Part shown: piece by piece, positions 9,061 through 18,873 of the stretch
Position numbering within the stretch: the stretch's first letter is position 1
Layout of the letters: each line of letters begins with the position of its first letter
Assembly: GCA_040223695.1 (NCBI GenBank)
Contig: JAVKFU010000019.1
Coordinates: 62,001-126,000 of the forward strand
DNA: 64,000 bases
Reading direction: 5' to 3'
Source: Deltaproteobacteria bacterium
GTDB lineage: Bacteria; Desulfobacterota_D; UBA1144; Nemesobacterales; UBA2774
Notes under the pieces: model-generated
What the model was told of the DNA's origin: nothing
Seen by the model: only the letters and a program-made list of their open reading frames with translations
The model's database searches: none
Program-made: the position numbers and the translations under genes

Positions 9061-9795
9061 CTAATTTACCCTGGCTCCGGGTTCGTCTAAATTCTCTACA
9101 AGAACGGCAAGAAATTTGTTAAGGGACTCGACCGCTCTTCTATAATTTCTCACTCTGAATCTTAAGTAAGGGGTGAGGAGAGCGGGATGAGATAAAAAAT
9201 ACGGCACGGATTTCCCCCAGTCAAACCTCCCCGAGCTGCCATATATCGCTCCCATATCGGGCAGGCGCTCCCATGATTCGTCCGAGACCGTACGAACGGA
9301 CATTACAGGTGTACTGCTCTGTCGGGCAGCCTCGGCGATTCCCCAGGTTTCCATATCGACTATTATTGCCCCGGTTTTCTCGTAGAGTCGCTTTTTTATT
9401 TCAGGGTCGTTCAGGAATCTGTTCTCGGTAAGAATATCGGCCTTTCTGTAATCGTGTTGCAATTCCGGATATTCGCCGTTCAATTTTATCTTCTCACCTT
9501 TTTTCAAGCTGATTACATTTTCTCCCAGAACGACGTCGCCCACAGACATTTCAGGGCTGAGTCCGCCGCCGAGTCCCGCGCTTATAATAAGCCCGGGCCT
9601 GAGCTTCTGAATCACTGAACTCGATCCCTTCCTCGCCCTCTTTATACCGATTCCCGTCGCCCCAAGAGCTATCCGTTCCCCGGAGAGGTAGCCGATTTTA
9701 TAGTGCAATTCATCTACGATTTTCTCTTCCTCGGTAAGGAATACCCTGCTCAAATGCTCAAGCTCATCCCATGTGGCCGACAGTAGAGCGATCAA
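9061..9795 (-). CDS. Nucleoside phosphorylase/nucleosidase family protein (MTA/SAH or hopanoid-associated type)
   Basis: A 244-residue protein of the purine/uridine phosphorylase superfamily. The frame shows the Gly-rich strand SAGLGGGLSPEMSVGDVVL, the substrate-binding VDMETWGIA, and the catalytic-Asp region VRTVSDES. It could be a 5'-methylthioadenosine/S-adenosylhomocysteine nucleosidase, a futalosine hydrolase-like enzyme, or the phosphorylase that accompanies hopanoid genes; no hopanoid genes are in view. The start is TTG at 9795 with GAGGGG 9 bases upstream. It lies 47 bp downstream of the uvrA-uppP pair on the same strand. Confidence 0.78.
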   Translation of the reverse strand: MIALLSATWDELEHLSRVFLTEEEKIVDELHYKIGYLSGERIALGATGIGIKRARKGSSSVIQKLRPGLIISAGLGGGLSPEMSVGDVVLGENVISLKKGEKIKLNGEYPELQHDYRKADILTENRFLNDPEIKKRLYEKTGAIIVDMETWGIAEAARQSSTPVMSVRTVSDESWERLPDMGAIYGSSGRFDWGKSVPYFLSHPALLTPYLRFRVRNYRRAVESLNKFLAVLVENLDEPGARVN

Positions 9796-9842
9796 ATTAT
9801 ATGGCCCCTCTTTCCCTGAAAAACAAATACAGGTCCGTTTCT

Positions 9843-10649
9843 CTAGTTTCTGCCCAGGTACATGAACACAATCAGGGCGGCGAGTATCAGACGGTATATC
9901 ACGAACACAGTGTAGCTTTCCCTTCTAACGAACCTCAAAAGATACTTGATTGCGAAAAATGCAAACACGGCGGATGCTATGATTCCGGCAATGAACGGCG
10001 CGCTCATTACGGAAGAGTACTCCAAGTGTCTGGATTCGAAGACGCCCGCACCCGCTATGAGCGGAGCCGCCATGAGGAAGGAAAATTTGGCTGCTTCGTC
10101 CCTCTTGAAATCTCTTAACATGGCCCCCGTGATCGTTATCCCCGATCTGGAAACCCCGGGTATAATGGCAAATGCCTGAGCGACGCCGATAACGAGACAG
10201 TCCGTTATATTCATCTCAATTATTGATTTGCGCCGGGCCGAGAACCTGTCGGAAAAATAAAGCAGCAAACCGAAAAACGACAATGAGAAGGCTATATACA
10301 GGGGATGTCTCAGAAGCCCCGCCGCCTGCTCCTCGAACAGGAACCCGAACACCGCCCCGGGTACGGTAGCTATAATGATATACATTCCTATCTTTCCGCC
10401 CGGACGTCCCTCAAAGCTCCTTTCCATAACCCCTTTCAGGAACTCGCTTATAATCAGCATCCAGTCCCGCCAGAAATAAAAGATAATTGCAATCAGGCTC
10501 CCTACGTGGAGGGCGACATTAAAAGGAAGCCCCTGATCCCGCCAGGAGAAGAACCAGGGCAGGAGAACCAGGTGCGCTGTGCTGCTGATGGGGAAGAATT
10601 CCGTAATTCCCTGTATCGCGCCCAGAATTATCGACTGTATGAGGTCCAA
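9843..10649 (-). CDS. uppP: Undecaprenyl-diphosphatase
   Basis: Dephosphorylates undecaprenyl diphosphate to recycle the lipid carrier for peptidoglycan and other surface glycans; an integral membrane enzyme with its active site facing the periplasm. The 268-residue protein has both BacA/UppP motifs: the N-terminal EFFPISSTAHL and the central PGVSRSGIT, within about eight membrane segments. The start is TTG one base after the uvrA stop codon, with AAGAAGGGA as a likely ribosome binding site inside the end of uvrA, so translation is probably coupled. Confidence 0.94.
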   Translation of the reverse strand: MDLIQSIILGAIQGITEFFPISSTAHLVLLPWFFSWRDQGLPFNVALHVGSLIAIIFYFWRDWMLIISEFLKGVMERSFEGRPGGKIGMYIIIATVPGAVFGFLFEEQAAGLLRHPLYIAFSLSFFGLLLYFSDRFSARRKSIIEMNITDCLVIGVAQAFAIIPGVSRSGITITGAMLRDFKRDEAAKFSFLMAAPLIAGAGVFESRHLEYSSVMSAPFIAGIIASAVFAFFAIKYLLRFVRRESYTVFVIYRLILAALIVFMYLGRN

Positions 10650-10650
10650 T

Positions 10651-13482
10651 TTAATTTATTCCCTTCTTCCGGCGTTTCCCGTTTTTAAGGACATGTTTCA
10701 AGAACGTTGCCGTATGGGATCCCCTCGTCTGCGAGATTTTTTCAGGTGTCCCGTGCTCAACGATGTATCCGCCGTTCTCGCCCCCTTCGGGTCCCATATC
10801 GATCACATAATCGGCGCATTTTATCACATCGAGATTATGCTCAATAACGATTACGGTGTTTCCCGTATCAGTGAGCTGCTGAAGCACGTGAATAAGCTTC
10901 TTTACATCGTCGAAATGAAGCCCGATGGTAGGCTCGTCGAGGATGTATAGCGTTCTCCCGGTCGAACGCCTGGAGAGCTCTTTTGAAAGCTTTATTCGCT
11001 GCGCCTCGCCCCCCGAAAGTGTTGTCGCCGGCTGGCCGAGCCTTATGTACTCGAGCCCCACCGCCTCAAGGACATCCAGTCTGGATTTGACCTGAGGGAT
11101 GTTTTTAAAAAAACCGGCCGCTTCCCTTACCGTCATATCAAGTACGTCTGCGATACTCTTGCCGTTGTATTTGACCTCAAGGGTCTCCGAATTATACCTG
11201 CTTCCCCCGCATCTTTCGCACGTAACATATACATCCGGAAGAAAGTGCATCTCTATCTTCACCGTCCCGTGTCCGAGGCAGACGCTGCACCTCCCTTCCT
11301 TTACGTTGAAGCTGAATCTCCCCGGTTTGTATCCCCGCATATTGGCCTGTGGGAGCATTGCGAAAAGGTCCCTGATCGGCGTAAAAAGGCCGGTGTATGT
11401 CGCGGGATTGGACCTCGGCGTCCTTCCTATAGGGGTCTGCTCCACATTTACGACCTTATCGATCTCTCCGTCGCCGGACAGCATTTCATGCTTTCCGACC
11501 CTTTCCTTGCTCCTGTAGAGCTTCCGGCTTAGCGCGTTATACAAGGTATCGATCACGAGGGTGCTTTTCCCCGAACCCGATACACCCGTGACGCATGTAA
11601 AAACTCCGATCGGAAAGGAAACGTCAATGTCCTTCAAATTATGCTCGGAGGCCCCTTTTATTTCTATGAACCCCCTGGGCTCCCTTCTTACTTTGGGGAC
11701 AGGTATCGTGAAATTTCCAGTGAGATAATTGGCGGTCAGGGATTCACCGTGTCTTATCAGCTCCTTTAAATCCCCTTCGGCTACGATCCTCCCGCCTTTT
11801 TCACCCGCTCCGGGACCTATATCCACAATAAAATCGGCGTTTCTTATCGTATCTTCGTCATGCTCGACAACGATTACCGTATTTCCGCTGTCTCTCAGGG
11901 ATTTGAGCGTGGATATGAGCCTTTTATTGTCCCGGGAGTGAAGCCCGATAGTCGGCTCATCAAGTACGTAGGTAATACCCGTAAGTTTCGATCCGACCTG
12001 AGTCGCGAGTCTTATCCTCTGCGCTTCGCCGCCCGACAGAGTCGGGGCGGAACGGTCAAGGGTAAGATAACCGAGCCCCACGTCCGTCAAAAAAGTCAAA
12101 CGCGAGTCGATCTCTTTTAGTATTCTCTCTCCAATCTGAAATTCCCTCGGGGTGAACTTCAAGCCCTTAAAGAATTCGAGACTCACAGCCGCTGACATCG
12201 TAGCCACATCGTGTATCGACTTGCCGTCAATAAGTATGGAAAGGGCCTCTGTTCTGAGCCTCGACCCTTTGCACACCGGACACTCTACAGTCCTCATAAA
12301 CTGCGAAAGCTTCTCGCGGACGGGAGCGGATTCGGTTTCCTGATACCACTCCCTGACTATGCCTACAACTCCCTTATAGGTATCCCGGTACTTAAGCACC
12401 CTGCCCCGTCTCTCCCTGTAAAATATGATCTCCTCGTCACCCGAGCCGTTTATAATCGTTTTCCTGGCCTTGGGGGGAAGTTTGCCGAAAGGAACGGTCA
12501 TGCTGATGCCGTAATACTCGGCTACGTTTTCTATAAGCCGCTTGAAGTAACTGGAGTTTCTCCATGGTATTATCGCCCCGTCTTCGATGGAAAGCTCATC
12601 GTCGATCAGGAGCTCCGGATCGCAAAACCAGATTTCTCCGATCCCGTGACACTCGGGGCATGATCCATAAGGGCTGTTGAAAGAAAAGAGCCTCGGGGAT
12701 ATCTCGGGATAGCTCATGCCGCACCCGGGACAGGCGAATTTGTCGCTAAGCGTGAGAACCTCCCCTTTTTCCGTCTCTACCCTGACAATCCCGCCCGAGC
12801 GCTTAAGCGCGATTTGGAGTGAATCTCCTACCCTGTCCTGAACGTTTTCAGGGCGGATGACGATAACGTCCACCAGGAGCTCTATCGTATGTTTTTTCTG
12901 CCTGCCGAGTTTTATTTCGTCATCGAGATCATGGACCCTTCCGTCTATTCTGACCCTTAGAAAACCCTCCCTCCTCAGCTCATCCAGCTCCTTTCTGTAC
13001 TCGCCCTTTCTTCCCTGCACTATGGGGGAGTAAATCGTTACCTTCTCGCCCGCTCCGAGACCCGTGACGCGCTCGACCATTTTATCGAGGCTCTGCGCCG
13101 TTATCTCCAAACCGCATTTGTGACAGTAGGGCTTGCCGAGCCTGGCGTAGAGGAGTCTCATGAAATCATAGATCTCCGTTATTGTGCCCACGGTAGAGCG
13201 CGGGTTCCTCTGAAAAGTCTTCTGATCGACGGAGATCGACGGAGAAAGCCCTTCGATCGAATCCACGTCCGGCTTATCTATCTTCTCGACGAACTGCCTC
13301 GCATAGGCGGAAAGGGATTCCATGTACCTCCGCTGCCCCTCGGCAAAAAGGGTATCGAAGGCGAGGGAAGACTTCCCCGAGCCGCTTACACCGGTTATTA
13401 CAACTAATTTTCTTCTGGGAAGGCTCAAGGAGACGTCTTTAAGATTGTGCTCCCTTGCTCCCGTGATTTTAATTGAATCCAA
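10651..13482 (-). CDS. uvrA: Excinuclease ABC subunit A
   Basis: Damage-recognition ATPase of nucleotide excision repair, 943 residues, normal length. It has two ABC modules: Walker [17 protein letters not shown] near the N-terminus and [16 protein letters not shown] in the second half, signatures LSGGEAQRI twice, and Walker [15 protein letters not shown] and [14 protein letters not shown]. Zinc-finger cysteines are visible at CHKCG, CPGC/CPEC and CSVC/CERC. Start is TTG 13482, exactly at the family N-terminus ([17 protein letters not shown]), without a clear ribosome binding site. Followed directly by uppP. Confidence 0.97.
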   Translation of the reverse strand: MDSIKITGAREHNLKDVSLSLPRRKLVVITGVSGSGKSSLAFDTLFAEGQRRYMESLSAYARQFVEKIDKPDVDSIEGLSPSISVDQKTFQRNPRSTVGTITEIYDFMRLLYARLGKPYCHKCGLEITAQSLDKMVERVTGLGAGEKVTIYSPIVQGRKGEYRKELDELRREGFLRVRIDGRVHDLDDEIKLGRQKKHTIELLVDVIVIRPENVQDRVGDSLQIALKRSGGIVRVETEKGEVLTLSDKFACPGCGMSYPEISPRLFSFNSPYGSCPECHGIGEIWFCDPELLIDDELSIEDGAIIPWRNSSYFKRLIENVAEYYGISMTVPFGKLPPKARKTIINGSGDEEIIFYRERRGRVLKYRDTYKGVVGIVREWYQETESAPVREKLSQFMRTVECPVCKGSRLRTEALSILIDGKSIHDVATMSAAVSLEFFKGLKFTPREFQIGERILKEIDSRLTFLTDVGLGYLTLDRSAPTLSGGEAQRIRLATQVGSKLTGITYVLDEPTIGLHSRDNKRLISTLKSLRDSGNTVIVVEHDEDTIRNADFIVDIGPGAGEKGGRIVAEGDLKELIRHGESLTANYLTGNFTIPVPKVRREPRGFIEIKGASEHNLKDIDVSFPIGVFTCVTGVSGSGKSTLVIDTLYNALSRKLYRSKERVGKHEMLSGDGEIDKVVNVEQTPIGRTPRSNPATYTGLFTPIRDLFAMLPQANMRGYKPGRFSFNVKEGRCSVCLGHGTVKIEMHFLPDVYVTCERCGGSRYNSETLEVKYNGKSIADVLDMTVREAAGFFKNIPQVKSRLDVLEAVGLEYIRLGQPATTLSGGEAQRIKLSKELSRRSTGRTLYILDEPTIGLHFDDVKKLIHVLQQLTDTGNTVIVIEHNLDVIKCADYVIDMGPEGGENGGYIVEHGTPEKISQTRGSHTATFLKHVLKNGKRRKKGIN

Positions 13483-13558
13483 AGTGGGTTTAAGTTTACC
13501 AGTTATTTGGTCTTAGCCGATATTAAGTTTTAAAACCTATCATAGAATATATTTTCCG

Positions 13559-14635
13559 CTATGCAAAAGACTTGATTTTCTCTACGGTTTTTTTGTCCAG
13601 CTTTTCTATTACCGCCTTCAGCAGCTTGACCGTATTATCGAAATCAGCTCTGTGAATTATCGAGTTGTGGCTGTGAATGTGACGTGTGGGCACTCCGAGC
13701 ACAACCGTGGGAACGCCCTCTTTATGGAGGTGTATTACGGAGCCGTCCGTAGCGCCGCCTTCCATCGTAGTGAACTGAAGCGGTATTTTTGATTTCCTGG
13801 CGGTATCGATCACGAGGTCCCTCAGCTTGAGGTTGGGTATCATCCGCGCGTCATAGAGAAGAAGTGAGGGGCCTCCGGCAAGCTTGGTTGAGGATTCATC
13901 GGCCTTTATGCCGGGCACGTCGCCCGCAATATCGGACTCGAGTATTATTGCTATGTCGGGGCTGACGATTTCAACGCTCGTGCTCGCACCGCGCACGCCG
14001 ACTTCTTCCTGAACCGTCGCCACGCCGTAGAGGGTATTGGGCTGCCTGTTTTTAGTAATGGACTGAAGGGCGGATATGAGTACTCCGCAGCCCACGCGGT
14101 CATCGAAAGCCTTGGACATATACGTTTTGGGATTGGACAGGATCGTGAATTCGCTTACGGGGACTATGGGATCGCCGGCGCGGACACCCGCTTTTTCCAC
14201 TTCTTTCTCGGATGTAGACCCGATATCTATATACATATTTTTTCTCTGCACGAGCTTGCCCCTTTCATCCTGGGACAGGAGGTGGGGAGGCTTCGCCCCT
14301 ATTACTCCTACGACATCACCCTTGTTAGTCTTGATTACCACTCTCTGGCCGAGAAGCACGTGGTCCCACCATCCGCCGAGGGTGGTAAATTTTATGAACC
14401 CCTCGGACGAGATGTGTTTAACCATAAATCCGATTTCATCCATATGGCCCGCAAGCATTATCCCGGGTTCGGAAAACTTTCCCGCCCTCTTGCAGATAAG
14501 GCTCCCCATGTTGTCCTGGCTTAACTCGCCCAGTGGTTTCAGGTGGTTTCGTATCACACCGCGTATCTCGGTTTCATATCCCGGAATACCGTGCGCCTCG
14601 GTCAATTCCTTCAACAGCTTTTCGGTTTTATCCAT
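13559..14635 (-). CDS. M42 family metallopeptidase (glutamyl aminopeptidase-like)
   Basis: A 358-residue cytoplasmic aminopeptidase of family M42, which form large tetrahedral complexes with two metals per subunit. Metal and catalytic motifs are present: AGHMDEIGFMV (His and Asp), KAFDDRVGCGVL (bridging Asp), QEEVGVRGA (catalytic Glu-Glu), ILESDIAGD (Asp) and the C-terminal RHIHSHNSI (His). ATG 14635 has GGGAGCG 8 bases upstream. Substrate preference (acidic residues, leucine, or peptide chains) cannot be told. Upstream of and codirectional with uvrA, 76 bp away. Confidence 0.92.
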   Translation of the reverse strand: MDKTEKLLKELTEAHGIPGYETEIRGVIRNHLKPLGELSQDNMGSLICKRAGKFSEPGIMLAGHMDEIGFMVKHISSEGFIKFTTLGGWWDHVLLGQRVVIKTNKGDVVGVIGAKPPHLLSQDERGKLVQRKNMYIDIGSTSEKEVEKAGVRAGDPIVPVSEFTILSNPKTYMSKAFDDRVGCGVLISALQSITKNRQPNTLYGVATVQEEVGVRGASTSVEIVSPDIAIILESDIAGDVPGIKADESSTKLAGGPSLLLYDARMIPNLKLRDLVIDTARKSKIPLQFTTMEGGATDGSVIHLHKEGVPTVVLGVPTRHIHSHNSIIHRADFDNTVKLLKAVIEKLDKKTVEKIKSFA

Positions 14636-14842
14636 CCGTGTCGCTCCCTTTAAAAATTACAGTCATCCAGAAGTATGGATAATCAGCGGATACCAAAGTT
14701 AGAATTATCACTGTTACGACATTTCCTTGTCAATATAAAGTGTATATTCTCGAACTCCGGTAGAATGACTTTTATAAGCCGGGCGGCGTTTCTTAACCCG
14801 CGCTTGCAAATCCCCTCTCCCGCAGTACACTAAGAATCCCGT

Positions 14843-15817
14843 TTGAGAATGATAGAATACGATCAAGGGATTCATCTAAAAGGCACCGACCTCTGGTTTG
14901 ACTCAAGAAAGAAAACCAAATTATCTTTTATATCCAGCGCTAATGTTGACAGATTCGTCTCCCCTGAAAAAGTTATTTCCACCCCGGAGACAATTAAGCT
15001 CATAGAAAAGAGGATAAAGAAATCGGTTGTTCTGGCCTGTCCCTATCACAGACCTTTTACGCTCGGGAACCTGCAGGTGGAGCTGATCCCTTCCGGGTGC
15101 ATGCCGGGCTCCTCGCAGATAGTTATCAATAACGGGAGCAAGTTGATCATTTATACGGGAGACTTGAACCTCCGGCAGTCGCTTACTTCTGTGCCGGCGC
15201 ATGTCAAAAGGTGTCAGATACTAGTCCTAAAGTGCACCTATGGTGCACCGAAATATACTTTTTCGCCGTCCGAGGAGGTCATAGGCTCGTTGATCGAATT
15301 TATAGACGTGTCTCTTTCCTCGGGCTCAAGCCCAGTAATGCTGGCGGAAACTCCGGGAAAGGCCCAGGAAGTGATGAAGATACTTTCCGGGAACGGGTAT
15401 AAAATGAGCGTCCACAAATCGATTTACAAAGCCGCTAAAATATACGAGCAGTCAGGTATTGAGCTTTCAAACTACGAGCCATTCAGACCAAAGAGGCTCG
15501 AAGGAAAGGTGCTGATATTTCCGCCGCTCAAAGGGGAATCCAGGAATCTGGAGAAAATTAAAAATAAAAGAGTGGCGCTGATAATTGAAGCGGCGAATGA
15601 TGAAATATCCTACATGAAAAGGATATTCAACGCGGACGAGATATTTCCGCTGAGCACTCACGCAGGTTATGACGAGCTTTTGGAGTTTGTGGAATTCGTC
15701 GGGCCGGAAACCGTTTACCTCACCCACGGCTACGCAACCGGGTTTGCCCGGACTCTTCAAAAGAGAGGGTACGAGGCGATACCGCTCGAGAAACCCGTTC
15801 AATTAAAACTATTATAG
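14843..15817 (+). CDS. Metallo-beta-lactamase/beta-CASP exonuclease-like protein lacking the metal motif
   Basis: A 324-residue protein resembling ligase-associated DNA exonucleases and other beta-CASP RNA/DNA processing proteins (COG1236 type). The order of segments fits: N-terminal core, STPETIKLIEKR, IIYTGDLNLR with the Asp ligand, and a C-terminal STHAGYDELLEFVEFVGPETVYLTHG. At the place where active members have HxHxDH, this one reads FISSANVDRF, so the main metal ligands are gone. Start is TTG 14843 or ATG 14849; no strong ribosome binding site. YjbQ follows 10 bp later, so the two are an operon. Likely a non-catalytic relative. Confidence 0.7.
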   Translation: MRMIEYDQGIHLKGTDLWFDSRKKTKLSFISSANVDRFVSPEKVISTPETIKLIEKRIKKSVVLACPYHRPFTLGNLQVELIPSGCMPGSSQIVINNGSKLIIYTGDLNLRQSLTSVPAHVKRCQILVLKCTYGAPKYTFSPSEEVIGSLIEFIDVSLSSGSSPVMLAETPGKAQEVMKILSGNGYKMSVHKSIYKAAKIYEQSGIELSNYEPFRPKRLEGKVLIFPPLKGESRNLEKIKNKRVALIIEAANDEISYMKRIFNADEIFPLSTHAGYDELLEFVEFVGPETVYLTHGYATGFARTLQKRGYEAIPLEKPVQLKLL

Positions 15818-15827
15818 GAGGGACGAA

Positions 15828-16247
15828 TTGGCAGTCATTACGAAAAGCCTGAGTTTACAGACTCAGGGAGAAACGGACTTAATCGATATAACAGGCGCCG
15901 TCGCGGAGGGCGTAAGGGAGTCGGGTTTATCTTCGGGGACGGTAACTGTCTTTATACCGGGATCAACCGCCGGGGTTACAACAATAGAGTACGAAAGCGG
16001 CGCCATAAGGGACTATAGTGAAGCCATAGACAGGATCGCGCCCAGGGGAATTCACTATCATCATGACGAGAGGTGGGGCGACGGCAACGGCTATTCCCAC
16101 GTCAGGGCCGCGCTCCAGGGGGCGTCGCTAACCGTGCCTTTCTCGTCTTCGCAATTACTTCTGGGGACATGGCAGCAGATAATACTCGTTGATTTCGACA
16201 ACAGACCGAGGTCAAGGAAGATAATTCTCCAGATCATGGGCGAATAA
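15828..16247 (+). CDS. YjbQ/UPF0047 family protein (secondary thiamine-phosphate synthase type)
   Basis: A 139-residue member of the YjbQ family (UPF0047), a small beta-barrel protein with weak thiamine-phosphate synthase activity reported for E. coli YjbQ. Conserved segments are FIPGSTAGVTTIEYE, HHDERWGDGNGYSHVRAAL and the C-terminal LLGTWQQIILVDFDNRPR. The start is TTG, supported by an ideal AGGAGGG 7 bases upstream. Cotranscribed with the preceding beta-CASP-like gene. The physiological role remains unclear in the family. Confidence 0.92.
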   Translation: MAVITKSLSLQTQGETDLIDITGAVAEGVRESGLSSGTVTVFIPGSTAGVTTIEYESGAIRDYSEAIDRIAPRGIHYHHDERWGDGNGYSHVRAALQGASLTVPFSSSQLLLGTWQQIILVDFDNRPRSRKIILQIMGE

Positions 16248-16255
16248 TAGAAGCT

Positions 16256-16284
16256 CGAGAGGCGGCTTGACAAGCCGCCTCTCG
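16256..16284. terminator. Strong hairpin between convergent genes
   Basis: A perfect 13-bp inverted repeat (CGAGAGGCGGCTT, 16256-16268, and AAGCCGCCTCTCG, 16272-16284) with a 3-base loop between two convergent genes ending at 16247 and 16290. There is no clear T-run after it on either strand, so it may block transcription less cleanly than a classic terminator or stabilise the 3' ends of both transcripts. Confidence 0.7.
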
Positions 16285-16289
16285 AATAA

Positions 16290-16949
16290 TCAAACGAACT
16301 TTACGGAAAAATGCTGCGGTTTATACCTGACATTCAGGTTGACGATCAGAGGGGTCATCGCCTCTATCATTGATGACACTTCCAGAGGTCCAGCATCAAG
16401 CACCCTGAGGTTCCGCATCTCTTCTGTAAGATTCTTTACAACATCCTTGGCACCTTCATCGTCGCCGCAAATGACCACGTCATAATCCAGCTCCCTGTCT
16501 ATCTCGCTCAGCTCCTTCGCAGGAAGGTTATGATAGGCCGATACAAGCCTTGCGGTCTCCGGGAGTGCCTCTTTAATCTCGAGCGCCGAGGAGCCCTGTG
16601 CCGGGGGATTAAATAAAAAGGCCTTACCTTCCCTTTTCATCGATACGACCGGAGTTACGACTATCTGATCCGAAATACTATCGCCGATCTGACTCACGGT
16701 GGAGGCCGCGTACTCCGGCGGGATGCTTATGATTATTATTTCGGATTCTTTAGCCGCGTCCGCATTCGGCATGCCATGAATTTTGGGTTCGACACCCAGG
16801 GCCTTCAATTTTTCTATGTACTCGGACGCTATGCCCTTGGCTTTCTCATCGCTCCTAGAGCCTATGAAGATCTCGTGCCCGGCCTTGGACCATCTGAGAA
16901 CAAGCCCCTCGGCAATATCCCCTGTTCCGCCTAATAAAGATATTTTCAT
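16290..16949 (-). CDS. NADPH-dependent F420 reductase-like protein
   Basis: A 219-residue protein of the NADPH:coenzyme F420 oxidoreductase family (Fno/NpdG), which passes hydride between NADP(H) and F420. It opens with the dinucleotide fold ISLLGGTGDIAEGLVLRW and the NADP-phosphate-binding FIGSRSDEKA, and has IISIPPEYA and VSAYHNLPAKEL as expected. Start ATG 16949 has GGGAGAAAG upstream. Three luciferase-like genes elsewhere in the window would be natural F420 users. F420 biosynthesis genes are not in view. Some family members use other substrates, so F420 use is inferred. Confidence 0.82.
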   Translation of the reverse strand: MKISLLGGTGDIAEGLVLRWSKAGHEIFIGSRSDEKAKGIASEYIEKLKALGVEPKIHGMPNADAAKESEIIIISIPPEYAASTVSQIGDSISDQIVVTPVVSMKREGKAFLFNPPAQGSSALEIKEALPETARLVSAYHNLPAKELSEIDRELDYDVVICGDDEGAKDVVKNLTEEMRNLRVLDAGPLEVSSMIEAMTPLIVNLNVRYKPQHFSVKFV

Positions 16950-17109
16950 TTTTTCTTTCTCCCTTTAAAAAAGTTGCATCTATTTTAACAAAATAGAGGT
17001 TCTAGTAAAGGGAGAGAGGAGGGGCTTGGCATATTTCTCTATAAATAACCTTTATATTTGGGCAAATGTGAATGGTACGAGAGGAGACGGGCAGGATAAA
17101 ACCACGGGG

Positions 17110-17709
17110 TTAAAACTTCCTTTTGAAATAAAGAAAGAGGGAAAAACTTTCCTCATTAAAAAAATGATCCTCTGTCGCCAGATCGCTGTCGGGAATAGCC
17201 ACGAACGGCAGTAACCCGCCGTAAAATATCGTTTCCCTGGACCGGAACTCTTCAAAATCAAGCGTGCCGTCTTCTACAAATCCGACTGCCGGATTGGGCG
17301 ACAAGGAATAGTTCGCCGATGATAGCCCGTATTCAGGAGATTGATCCCCGGTAGCGGCTGACTGTTGCAAGGCGGCCATTAATTTCTTTTCGGGTATACA
17401 GAGGTTCTTTCCCTCATTGTATGAAATATTATTCCAATTATCCCGGGCAGCGTCCATTTCTTCCTGTTCGAGCAGAGTTCCTCTGAGTGTGCCGCTATCT
17501 ATAAAGGTGTAATTGTAGCAGGAGGTTGCCGGAACCGGGCCGAAAATATCTTCAATATTGTTGAAGTCATAATCAGCCGCTTCGGAGGTTGCAAAAAACC
17601 CGAATAAGAATATTAACGCAATAATTAAAAGTAATACCCGCACCCTAACATACCTCAATCCCTTGTTTATTCCCGTCAAAACGGGCTCCCAGGGTCTATT
17701 CACCCGCAC
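17110..17709 (-). CDS. Hypothetical exported protein
   Basis: A protein of up to 199 residues with no recognised family. A hydrophobic segment LLLIIALIFLFGFFATSEA looks like a signal peptide with cleavage after SEA, and the mature part is acidic, rich in Asn, Ser and Phe, with two cysteines. The GTG at 17709 gives a long 25-residue N-terminal region before the hydrophobic stretch; a start at a GTG about 23 codons later would give a normal signal peptide. It is the last gene of the minus-strand run, 82 bp from the alpha/beta hydrolase. Confidence 0.55.
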   Translation of the reverse strand: MRVNRPWEPVLTGINKGLRYVRVRVLLLIIALIFLFGFFATSEAADYDFNNIEDIFGPVPATSCYNYTFIDSGTLRGTLLEQEEMDAARDNWNNISYNEGKNLCIPEKKLMAALQQSAATGDQSPEYGLSSANYSLSPNPAVGFVEDGTLDFEEFRSRETIFYGGLLPFVAIPDSDLATEDHFFNEESFSLFLYFKRKF

Positions 17710-17791
17710 ATTATAATATAAATATACGATATTACATTTTCAATAGATGAGTTTGCCGAGTAACGGGATTCAAAAAGCCGGGCGGGTTCAT

Positions 17792-18568
17792 CTACTTCAG
17801 CGCCGATATAAAGCTTATTAAAACCCGATTGAATTCTTCAGGACTTTCCTGCATAACGAAGTGCCCCGCTTTCTCAATAACTTTAAAACTCGACCCTTTA
17901 ATGTTCTTATTTAGATACTCTCCGTATTTCACCGGGGTCAGGATGTCCTCCGAGCCTGAAACAATGAGCGCGGGAACACCGATTTCGCCTACACGGGCCG
18001 TGATATCGAATTCGTCGCAGGCGACTAAATCCCAATAACAGACATCCTGAGAGGTATTGAGCAATCCCTCGCGGAACTCCTTTTTTAGCTCCTCGGATGA
18101 ATTTTCCGCAAACGCTCTCGTTGGGGAAATATCGCAAAACAGCCGATAGTTATTTTTAACGGCCTTCAAGGTTTCTTCCGCGACCCGCAGCCTCGCCCCT
18201 GTGTCAACCAGAACGCATGCCCTTACCTTCTCAGCGTGCTCCAGCGCGAAAAGCATAGCCGCACCCCCGCCCATAGAGTGGCCTACGAGTATGAGATCAT
18301 CCAGGCCCAGTGTACCGGCGAATTCCTCTATGAATTCTTTGTACCCGTCCACACTCCGGTGTCCTTCACCGCCGGACTTGCCGTGCCCCGGCAGATCGGG
18401 CGCAATGAAATTAAAACCGGGCGTTTTTCCTAAAAGGTCAATCTGAAATCTCCAGGTAGCGCTCCTCTGCCCGGCGCCGTGTATCATTAAAACCGTAGCA
18501 CGGCTCCTGTCTATTTCACTGTCCGATATATAGTGAATCCTGTTTCCGTTCAGAAGAATTTCAGACAT
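17792..18568 (-). CDS. Alpha/beta hydrolase
   Basis: A 258-residue serine hydrolase of the alpha/beta fold. The oxyanion-hole region MIHGAGQRSATW, the nucleophile elbow VGHSMGGGAAM (Ser near residue 98), the Asp in VSGSEDILTPV and the His in KAGHFVMQESPEEF form a complete catalytic set. No signal peptide, so cytoplasmic. It begins 17 bp after the frameshifted yggU gene, on the same transcript as proC and yggS. The substrate is unknown; 2-hydroxymuconate-type hydrolases, lactonases and esterases look alike at this level. Confidence 0.88.
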   Translation of the reverse strand: MSEILLNGNRIHYISDSEIDRSRATVLMIHGAGQRSATWRFQIDLLGKTPGFNFIAPDLPGHGKSGGEGHRSVDGYKEFIEEFAGTLGLDDLILVGHSMGGGAAMLFALEHAEKVRACVLVDTGARLRVAEETLKAVKNNYRLFCDISPTRAFAENSSEELKKEFREGLLNTSQDVCYWDLVACDEFDITARVGEIGVPALIVSGSEDILTPVKYGEYLNKNIKGSSFKVIEKAGHFVMQESPEEFNRVLISFISALK

Positions 18569-18585
18569 GATTGAAAATCCGGAAT

Positions 18586-18869
18586 TTATTCCGACCTGTA
18601 CTTTGATATGAATGAATCATAGGCTTGCTTATCGATTCCCGTTACTTTCAGGATTTTTATTCTTGAGGATTTTCCCTTAATTATATCCACGCTCGATTTG
18701 GGTACTCCAAAATCTTCGAAGTGAATCCGATCAGCCGTTTATTAGCCTCCCCGCGGGCAGGCGGGGCGGAAATCCTTATTTTCAGCCTCCCGTCATGAAA
18801 TCCGGTAATTTCATCTTTCGAGGACCCGGGTTGAATCAGGATCTCTATATGTACCGATGACTCTTCCAA
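18586..18869 (-). pseudogene. yggU: YggU/DUF167 protein with one-base frameshift
   Basis: A DUF167 (YggU) gene broken by an apparent one-base deletion. From TTG 18869 the first frame reads IEILIQPGSSKDEITGF, then RISAPPARGEANKRLIGFTSK, all typical of DUF167. It then runs into a stop soon after. One frame over, the sequence continues as DFGVPKSSVDIIKGKSSR, then ILKVTGIDK, which is the expected family C-terminus, ending at 18586. The shift lies near 18708-18718, in an A/T-rich run. With one base restored the product would be about 94 residues. Its place after yggT, proC and yggS matches the widely conserved gene order. A sequencing or assembly error is an equally likely cause. Confidence 0.85.
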
Positions 18870-18873
18870 TATT

